Assembly: GCF_014334115.1 (NCBI RefSeq)
Contig: NZ_CP060494.1
Coordinates: 3,068,501 to 3,132,500 of the forward strand
Direction of reading: 5' to 3'
From: Sphingosinithalassobacter sp. CS137
Lineage (GTDB): Bacteria > Pseudomonadota > Alphaproteobacteria > Sphingomonadales > Sphingomonadaceae
DNA length: 64,000 nt
In this document: positions 23,542 to 29,812 of the stretch, piece by piece
How the letters are laid out: every line of letters starts with the position of its first letter
Numbering within the stretch: the first letter of the stretch is position 1
Notes under the pieces: model-generated
Told to the model about the DNA's origin: nothing
The model's input: only the letters and a program-made list of their open reading frames with translations
The model's database searches: none
Position numbers and translations under genes: made by a program

Positions 23542-24945
23542 TCAGAAGGTCGTCCAGTCCTGTCCGCTGGAGTGGCTTGCGGAGCCATTCACCGCCGCTG
23601 GCGGCAGCGCCCTGCCGGACATGCCATTGCCCGGCGAAGCTGCCGGCTTGCGCGCGGGCGCGAAGCTGCGCGGGGCCGGAGCGTTGCCGGTGTCGACGCG
23701 GAACATCGACGCCTTGTCGGCCAGCGTGGTGACTTCGCTCGACAGGTTGCGCGCGGCGGCCGAGGTTTCCTCCACCATCGCGGCGTTCTGCTGGGTCGAC
23801 TGGTCCATCGTGGTGATCGCGGTCGAGATTTCGCTGATTGCGGTCGACTGCGCCTGGTTGTCGGCAGCCATCTCGTTGAGCAGCGCGTGGACCTCGCTCA
23901 CGTCGCCGCTGATGTCGGCCAGTGCGCCATCGACCTTCTGCACCATATCCACCGCCGCGACGATGTCGGTCTGGGTGGCGGTCAGCTGGTCGCGAGCGCG
24001 GCCGGCTTCTTCCTCGGCACGCATCGCGAGCGCCGAGACGAGATCGGCGACGACCGCGAAGCCGCGTCCCGCCTCGCCGGCACGACCCGCCTCGACAGCG
24101 GCGTTCATCGCGAGCACGCGCGTCTGGAACGCGATCTTGTCGAGCCCCTCGATCACACTGTCGATGCCCTTGGCGCTTTCGCTCACACGGCCCATCGCCT
24201 GCACCGCCTCGTCGGCGATCGCGCGGCCGCCCGAAACGGTGGCGATGGCGCCGTCGGCGCGCTCGACCGTGCTGGTCGCCGCGCTGGCGGTGGCGCGCAG
24301 CCGCTCGTTCATCTGGCTGACCGCCGCAGTGGTCTCCTCAAGGCTGGCGGCATTGGCTTCGGTCCGGCGCGCGAGATCCTCGCTCGCCTGGGCGATCTCG
24401 CCCGATCCCGTGCGGATCGCGCTCGTCGATTCCATCACCGAACCGATCAGCTCGCGCAGGCTCGCCAGGGCGGCGTTGAAGTCGTTCTTGAGCGCGGCAT
24501 AGGTCGGCGGGAACTCCGTCGTCACCTCTGCGGTCAGGTCGCCGTGTGTCACTGCGGTGAGGCTCCCGGCGAGTGCGCCGACGACCATTTCCTGCTCGGC
24601 TGCTGCCTGTTGCTGTGCACGCGCGGTGTCGCGGAAGGTGAACATCGCCCGCGTCATGCGGCCGACGCAGTCGGTATAGTCGGTGAATTCGATCGGCGTA
24701 TCGAGATCGCCCGCGGCAAGCCCCTCCATCCGGACGACGGTGGCGACATACGGATCGGCGATCGCGCTGCGGAAGCGCATGCCCTGAACGACCGCCACCA
24801 GCGTCAGCGCCGCGCCCATCGCCGCAGTGATCCAGGCACCCTGCAGCAGTGCGGCGAGAGCGAGGATGGCAGGCAGCGCCGCCATCGTTCCGAAGGCGAT
24901 CTTGAGCTTGAGGCGGATCGGCGCAGAAGATCTGAACCAGTGCAT
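23542..24945 (-). CDS. Methyl-accepting chemotaxis protein without a periplasmic sensor (receptor 2)
   Basis: A 467-residue receptor; start at 24945 (MHWFRSS) behind an AGGAG box; a frame 10 residues longer lacks such a site. Two adjacent TM helices (about 17-35 and 37-56) leave almost no periplasmic loop, followed at once by a HAMP-like stretch and the signalling domain. That domain is nearly identical to that of receptor 1. It ends in QDWTTF. With no outer sensor it may sense membrane state, energy or an internal cue, or act by mixing into arrays with the other receptors; these are inferences. Confidence 0.93.
   Translation of the reverse strand: MHWFRSSAPIRLKLKIAFGTMAALPAILALAALLQGAWITAAMGAALTLVAVVQGMRFRSAIADPYVATVVRMEGLAAGDLDTPIEFTDYTDCVGRMTRAMFTFRDTARAQQQAAAEQEMVVGALAGSLTAVTHGDLTAEVTTEFPPTYAALKNDFNAALASLRELIGSVMESTSAIRTGSGEIAQASEDLARRTEANAASLEETTAAVSQMNERLRATASAATSTVERADGAIATVSGGRAIADEAVQAMGRVSESAKGIDSVIEGLDKIAFQTRVLAMNAAVEAGRAGEAGRGFAVVADLVSALAMRAEEEAGRARDQLTATQTDIVAAVDMVQKVDGALADISGDVSEVHALLNEMAADNQAQSTAISEISTAITTMDQSTQQNAAMVEETSAAARNLSSEVTTLADKASMFRVDTGNAPAPRSFAPARKPAASPGNGMSGRALPPAAVNGSASHSSGQDWTTF
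23717..24461. repeat. Long near-identical repeat, copy B (receptor 2)
   Basis: Counterpart of 21619-22363, same orientation. The receptor 3 gene has a related but clearly more diverged version of this segment. Confidence 0.9.
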
Positions 24946-25050
24946 GGAGCGCTCCTTGTGATTTGAGGTACACACCAGAACGCGCCGACCCCTGAACCCC
25001 TGCGCGATTGGTTGGGACGGCAGCAGTTGCGCTGATGTCCCGGTAGGGCC

Positions 25051-25058
25051 GTTATAGA
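25051..25058 (-). promoter_or_regulatory. CTATAAC motif upstream of receptor 2
   Basis: Minus-strand TCTATAAC ~105 bp upstream of the receptor 2 start; the weakest match among the nine copies. Confidence 0.4.
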
Positions 25059-25168
25059 AGCGATTGTGCAGATACGTTCGAAAGGGCTTCCGGGGGCAAA
25101 TCCAGAAACGCGAGAATGTTCGCCCGCGCGCCGGCGCCCCGGGCGCTCTGTCCGCTGGTGTGAGGCAC

Positions 25169-25205
25169 GAAAAAAGGGCGCCACGGCTGAGTGCCGGGCG
25201 CCCTT
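25169..25205 (-). terminator. Intrinsic terminator after receptor 3
   Basis: Stem AAGGGCGCC / GGCGCCCTT around a 13-15 base loop; on the minus strand followed by TTTTTT. Located 23 bp after the receptor 3 stop. Confidence 0.85.
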
Positions 25206-25228
25206 GAAAGTCGTTGAAGCTGAACCGC

Positions 25229-27121
25229 TTAGAAGGAGGTCCAGTCCTCCTGCGCTGCTGCGTGGCCGTTCGCCTTGCCGTTCGCCATCGCCGCCACCGG
25301 CAGCGCCTTGACGGGCGAGGAGTAGCCTGCGGATTTTTTTTCCGCGGAGCTGGTCAGCGGCGCCGCGACCGACCGAACCGAGGTGCGCGAGCGGGCCTCG
25401 GCGCCGATCCGGAAGCGTCCCGCATTATCCGCCAGCGTAGTGACTTCGGTCGAAAGGTTGCGCGCGGCGGCCGAGGTCTGTTCGACCATCGCGGCGTTCT
25501 GCTGGGTCGACTGGTCCATCGATCCCACTGCGGTCGCGATCTGGCTGATCGCGGCCGACTGCGCCTGGTTGTCCGCAGCCATGTCGTTGAGCAGGGCGTG
25601 AACCTCGCTCACGTCGCCGGTGATATTGGCGAGCGCGCCATCGACCTTCTGCACCATGTCCACCGCTGCGACGATGTCGGTCTGGGTGGCGGTCAGCTGG
25701 TCGCGGGCGCGGGCCGCTTCCTCTTCGGAACGCATCGCGAGCGCCGAGACGAGATCGGCGACGACCGCGAATCCGCGGCCCGCTTCACCCGCACGACCCG
25801 CCTCGACGGCGGCGTTCATCGCCAGAACACGCGTCTGGAACGCGATCTTGTCGAGCCCTTCGATCACGCTGTCGATGCCCTTGGCACCGTCCGCCACGCG
25901 CGCCATCGCCTGCACTGCCTCGTCGGCCACCGCGCGGCCGCCCGAAACGGTGGCGATGGCGCCGTCGGCACGCTCCACCGTGCGCACCGCCGCGCCGGCG
26001 GTCGCCTTGAGGCGATCGTCCATCTGCGCGACGGCAGCCGAGGTTTCTTCCAGGCTGGCTGCATTGGCTTCGGTGCGACGCGCGAGATCCTCGCTCGCCT
26101 GTGCGATCTCGCCCGATCCGGTGCGGATCGCCGCAGTCGATTCCATCACCGATCCGATCAGGTCGCGCAGGCTGGCGAGCGCGGCGTTGAAGTCGCTCTT
26201 CAGCCCTGCATAGGCGGTCGGGAACTCCGCCGTCACCTCTGCCGTCAGGTCGCCCTCGGTAAGCGCGGCCAGGCTGCGGGCGAGCGACTGCGTGACGATC
26301 TGCTGGTCGGCCGCCTCGCGGGCGGCCGCTTCGGTGCGCGCCACGGCTGCCACGCGGAACTGTTCGACGGCATTGGCGATCTCGCCCAGCTCGTCCTTGC
26401 GGTCGCGATAGGGGACTACCGCCTGGCCGCCTTCCGCGAGCGTCTTGGTGGTGTTGGAAACCTGGGCGAGCGGAGCCGCAACGGTGCGCCCGATCAAACG
26501 CCAGATTCCGAACAGCACGCCGAACGCCACGACGAGAATGCCTAGCGTCAGATACAGCACGCCCCTCGCCATGGCGTCGCCGGCGGCGTCGTTCCGCGCC
26601 GCACGCTCGGCGGCCAGCTCGATGAGCTCCCGCGCGTCTTCCAGCGCCTTGTTGGAAAGGTCGAGTCCTTCGGATTTCATGAGAGGCACAGCGGCTGCGC
26701 TTCCGCCAGCCCGGTGGGCGTCGATAATCTGCTCGTTGCCGCGTTCCAGCGTCTCGACATCTTGCACGAGGCGGTCGAACTGAGTCTGATACTCGCCGGC
26801 GAGCGGCGCGAACTTGTCGAGCGCCTCGACGAGCGCCTGCTTGCTGTTCGCATAGCGCTGGTCGAGCGAACGGAGTTCCTCCGAAGAGGTGGCGTTCATT
26901 CGGGTCCAGAGGATGATCCGATGCTCGCGCAGCTCGGACCGCACGTCGCCGAGCGCGGCCGTCCCGGCGATGCCGCGATCGACGTGCGCGCTCGCGACCG
27001 CGCTGAGGCGCTGGGCGCCCATGATCGCGGCGACGCCGAGGATGGAGAAAAGCAGCGCGATTGTGGCGAAGACGGCGAGCATCTTCCGCGCCAACGGCCA
27101 GTTGTTGAAGGTTGATAGCAT
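25229..27121 (-). CDS. Methyl-accepting chemotaxis protein (receptor 3)
   Basis: A 630-residue receptor: TM1 about 13-35, a periplasmic helical (4HB_MCP-like) domain about 36-186, TM2 about 187-210, HAMP, and a full signalling domain with 'DKIAFQTRVLAMNAAVEAG'. The tail ends in EDWTSF. Related to receptors 1 and 2 but more diverged in DNA, so it is probably the older duplicate. A CCTATAAT box lies ~60 bp upstream, back to back with the promoter region of the beta-barrel gene. Confidence 0.95.
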   Translation of the reverse strand: MLSTFNNWPLARKMLAVFATIALLFSILGVAAIMGAQRLSAVASAHVDRGIAGTAALGDVRSELREHRIILWTRMNATSSEELRSLDQRYANSKQALVEALDKFAPLAGEYQTQFDRLVQDVETLERGNEQIIDAHRAGGSAAAVPLMKSEGLDLSNKALEDARELIELAAERAARNDAAGDAMARGVLYLTLGILVVAFGVLFGIWRLIGRTVAAPLAQVSNTTKTLAEGGQAVVPYRDRKDELGEIANAVEQFRVAAVARTEAAAREAADQQIVTQSLARSLAALTEGDLTAEVTAEFPTAYAGLKSDFNAALASLRDLIGSVMESTAAIRTGSGEIAQASEDLARRTEANAASLEETSAAVAQMDDRLKATAGAAVRTVERADGAIATVSGGRAVADEAVQAMARVADGAKGIDSVIEGLDKIAFQTRVLAMNAAVEAGRAGEAGRGFAVVADLVSALAMRSEEEAARARDQLTATQTDIVAAVDMVQKVDGALANITGDVSEVHALLNDMAADNQAQSAAISQIATAVGSMDQSTQQNAAMVEQTSAAARNLSTEVTTLADNAGRFRIGAEARSRTSVRSVAAPLTSSAEKKSAGYSSPVKALPVAAMANGKANGHAAAQEDWTSF

Positions 27122-27181
27122 GGGAAGAATCCGGAGTTGTGGACAAGAAGGTCAGGTGCCGCAGCAGGGCGAGCCAAGGCC

Positions 27182-27189
27182 ATTATAGG
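27182..27189 (-). promoter_or_regulatory. CCTATAAT motif upstream of receptor 3
   Basis: Minus-strand CCTATAAT (context CTCCTATAATGG) ~60 bp before receptor 3. Shares the CTCCTATAA core with the copy facing the beta-barrel gene 120 bp away. Confidence 0.55.
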
Positions 27190-27308
27190 AGGATGATTCG
27201 GCGCGGCGGACCGCGCCGTGCAGAGAAAATCGCATAAGATCATGTTGTTGTTAGCTAGTCTGCGTATCATTACGGAGGCGGACGTTTGTCGAGCGGTGAG
27301 ATTGTCCT

Positions 27309-27316
27309 CCTATAAA
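27309..27316 (+). promoter_or_regulatory. CCTATAAA motif upstream of the beta-barrel gene
   Basis: CTCCTATAAAAAGG, 32 bp before the ATG. A TTGTCG hexamer 18 bp further upstream could be a -35, making this the copy with the best sigma-70-like layout. Confidence 0.5.
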
Positions 27317-27347
27317 AAGGCGACACTCACGATCAGGAACACTGCCA

Positions 27348-28712
27348 ATGAACCGCCTTTCGCCGCGCCGCTTCGCTGCCGCCACCGCGTTCGCCGTCGC
27401 CGCAGCCATGCCGGCTTCCGCCTTCGCTCAGGACGCGAGTGACTCGCTCCGCTTCAGCATCGAGGGCGATGTGCGGGTGCGCGGCGAAGCGCTGGATGGC
27501 CAGTTCCGCGCGAGCGGCCTCGAGGAAGACAGCTTCGTCTCGACACGCACCCGCGTGAAGGCCGAGCTTGCCGCCGGTCCGGTGCGGCTGGTCGGCGAAC
27601 TGCGCGACGGGCGCAGCCTTTACATGCCCGATGGCGACACTGCCGCACTCAGCACCAGCTCTGTCAACACCATCGAACCGCTTCAGGCCTATGGCGCGTT
27701 CGACATCGCCGGCGTCGCCGGCGGCACGCTCACCCTCTCGGGAGGCCGCTTCACGCAGGAGATCGGCTCCGGCCGCCTCGTGGGCATCCCCGGCTTCTCC
27801 AACTCGGTCGTGAGCTACGCCGGTGTTCGCGCCGAATGGGAAGGCGCGGGCGATCGCAAGGCGATCTTCTTCTGGACCCGGCCGTTCGACACGCTTCCGA
27901 GCGACGACGCCGCGCTGCGCGACAACGAGGTCGAGCTCGACCGCGTCTCGAACACTGTCACCTTCTTCGGCGGCAGCGTCACCACCGGCGTGATCGCCGG
28001 CGCGACCGGTGAGGCCTATGTGTATCGCTTCGCCGAAAACGACAGCGTCGCCCGTCCGACCCGAGATCGGAAGCTGGTGACGGTCGGCGGCCGCTTCGCG
28101 CGTGATCCCGAAGCAGGCGTCGTCGATTTCGATTTCGAGGCGGCCGGCCAGTTCGGGTCGATCCGTGCAGGAACCGCTCCGACTGCAGGCGAGCTCGACG
28201 TCGAAGCGGCGATGCTGCACGCCGAGGCCGGCTACACCTTCGCCACCGGCTGGTCGCCGCGCGTCGCGCTGGCGTTCGATCTCGCCACGGGTGACGGCGC
28301 CGACGCGTCCTATGGCCGCTTCGATGCGCTTTACGGCACGCGTCGTTCGGATTTCGGCCCGACCTCGATCTATGGCGCGGTGAAGGGCGCCAACATCGTC
28401 TCGCCCGGCATCCGGTTCGACGCCGAGCCGAACGCACGTCTCGATATGTCGCTCTTCGTGCGCGGCCTGTGGCTGGAAAGCAGCACCGATGCCTTCGTCG
28501 GCGCGGGTGTTCGCGATGCCAGCGGCAATTCGGGTAGCTATGCCGGCACCCAGGCCGAAGCGCGCGTGCGCTACTGGCTGGTGCCCGGTACCCTGCGACT
28601 CGAAGCGGGCGGCGCCTATCTGGCCAAGGGCCGGTTCCTCGAAGAAGCGCCCAATGCGCCCGACACCGGCGACACGCGTTACGGGTATCTCGAGCTTTCG
28701 GCGAAGTTCTGA
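27348..28712 (+). CDS. Outer-membrane beta-barrel protein (alginate-export-like)
   Basis: A 454-residue protein with a Sec signal peptide (about residues 1-27, ending AFAQD). Alternating hydrophobic/polar strands run through the mature part ('LRFSIEGDVRVRGEAL', 'STRTRVKAELAAGPVRLVGEL') and the chain ends in 'YGYLELSAKF', the terminal aromatic typical of barrel proteins. The overall pattern resembles the alginate-export family of porins. Substrate unknown; no polysaccharide genes are nearby. It shares the motility-type CCTATAA box, so it may be co-expressed with chemotaxis genes. Confidence 0.75.
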   Translation: MNRLSPRRFAAATAFAVAAAMPASAFAQDASDSLRFSIEGDVRVRGEALDGQFRASGLEEDSFVSTRTRVKAELAAGPVRLVGELRDGRSLYMPDGDTAALSTSSVNTIEPLQAYGAFDIAGVAGGTLTLSGGRFTQEIGSGRLVGIPGFSNSVVSYAGVRAEWEGAGDRKAIFFWTRPFDTLPSDDAALRDNEVELDRVSNTVTFFGGSVTTGVIAGATGEAYVYRFAENDSVARPTRDRKLVTVGGRFARDPEAGVVDFDFEAAGQFGSIRAGTAPTAGELDVEAAMLHAEAGYTFATGWSPRVALAFDLATGDGADASYGRFDALYGTRRSDFGPTSIYGAVKGANIVSPGIRFDAEPNARLDMSLFVRGLWLESSTDAFVGAGVRDASGNSGSYAGTQAEARVRYWLVPGTLRLEAGGAYLAKGRFLEEAPNAPDTGDTRYGYLELSAKF

Positions 28713-28749
28713 TGCTCCACCCGTGCCGTATGCCGGCCTAGGTATAACT

Positions 28750-28776
28750 CCGGGAGGGAGACGATTTCCCTCCCGG
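28750..28776 (+). terminator. Hairpin after the beta-barrel gene
   Basis: Perfect 10-bp stem (CCGGGAGGGA / TCCCTCCCGG) with a 7-base loop, 38 bp after the stop. No T-run follows, so it may terminate weakly or stabilise the 3' end. Confidence 0.5.
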
Positions 28777-28823
28777 ACTATCATGCCGCGCCCGCTGTTT
28801 ACCGCCTTGACCGGGAGGGCGAT

Positions 28824-29186
28824 GTGCCTGCCAAATCACTGCTGATCGTGCTCCTCGTCCGCGACGCGGGCGTTCGCAGCACGATGGCCGCCCGGCTCTC
28901 GATGCATGGTGTCGACGTGCTGACCGCCAGCGAATTTCACGATCCGGTGATGCACCGCACGCGCGGCAGGGCAGTGCTGGTTACCGACGAGGCAATCGCC
29001 GCGGAGGATCGCGCCGAATGGGCCGAGGCCCTGCAGGACGAGGCGCGCTGGCTTCGGATCGTGGTGCTCACTGCCGAGCCCCCGGAACCCTCCGGTCCCG
29101 ACGATCGGCTGGTCTTCGTGCAGCAGCAGCATGCGGCGGCCCAGCTCGTTGCACTGCTGCCGGAATGGACCGATTCGGGTCTTTAG
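28824..29186 (+). CDS. Degenerate receiver-like protein
   Basis: A 120-residue protein from a GTG start behind GGGAGGG. The order of strands and helices resembles a response-regulator receiver: 'LLIVLLVRDAG' (first strand, acidic pair reduced to Arg-Asp), 'GRAVLVTDEAI' (possible acceptor Asp) and 'LRIVVLTAEPP'. The C-terminal Lys-Pro is replaced by Gln ('FVQQQHAA'), so normal phosphorylation chemistry is doubtful. It converges with the FixJ-like gene (ends overlap by 4 bp). Could be a pseudo-receiver adaptor for the neighbouring two-component pair; not a family I can name. Confidence 0.6.
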   Translation: MPAKSLLIVLLVRDAGVRSTMAARLSMHGVDVLTASEFHDPVMHRTRGRAVLVTDEAIAAEDRAEWAEALQDEARWLRIVVLTAEPPEPSGPDDRLVFVQQQHAAAQLVALLPEWTDSGL

Positions 29187-29812
29187 GACGCCTGGACCTC
29201 TTCCTTTGGGAACAACCCGGCGGCGAAGGCGATGCGCAAGGCCTCCGAAAGGCTGCGGACCTCGAGCTTCTCCATCAGGTTCGCGCGATAGATCTCCACC
29301 GTGCGCGGGCTGATGTCGAGCTCATAGGCGATGATCTTGTTCGAGCGCCCTTCGATCAGCCCCTTCAGCACATCGGTTTCCCGCGGGCTGAGCTTGTCGA
29401 TCTTCGCCTGCGCTGCGGCGACGCGGGCGGCCTCCTCGCTATCCTCTTCGAGCCGGGAGAAGGCGGCATCGACGATTCGCAGCAGCGTTTCGGCCTCATA
29501 GGGCTTTTCTATGAAGTCGAGCGCGCCGGCCTTCATGGCTTTCACGGCCAGATCGACATTGCCCTGGCCAGTCAGGATCACTGCCGCGAAGCGGGGATCG
29601 TCCTGAATCGCGAGCAGTACGTCGAGCCCGGTCGAACCCGGCATGTGGAAGTCGAGCAGCAGGACGCCCCGGTCGAGCTCGGCGGATTCGGCAAGGAACG
29701 CATCGCCCGTGCGAAAGCCGCGGATCACGAGATCCGATTTCACCGACAACAGGCCGTGGAGCGATGCGCGGACGGGGTCGTCATCATCGACGATGTAGAT
29801 TGTTCGTGTCAC
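29183..29812 (-). CDS. FixJ-family response regulator (LuxR-type HTH)
   Basis: A 209-residue regulator from a GTG start overlapping the kinase stop (GTGA). Receiver: Asp10/Asp11, acceptor Asp54 ('LLLDFHMPG'), Thr81, Lys103 ('IEKPY'). The C-terminal domain has the LuxR/FixJ motif 'LSPRETDVLKGLIEGRSNK' and 'SPRTVEIYRANLMEKL'. It is a transcription factor, cognate to the adjacent kinase. Family members control respiration, stress or photo-responses; the target here is unknown. Confidence 0.92.
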   Translation of the reverse strand: MTRTIYIVDDDDPVRASLHGLLSVKSDLVIRGFRTGDAFLAESAELDRGVLLLDFHMPGSTGLDVLLAIQDDPRFAAVILTGQGNVDLAVKAMKAGALDFIEKPYEAETLLRIVDAAFSRLEEDSEEAARVAAAQAKIDKLSPRETDVLKGLIEGRSNKIIAYELDISPRTVEIYRANLMEKLEVRSLSEALRIAFAAGLFPKEEVQAS

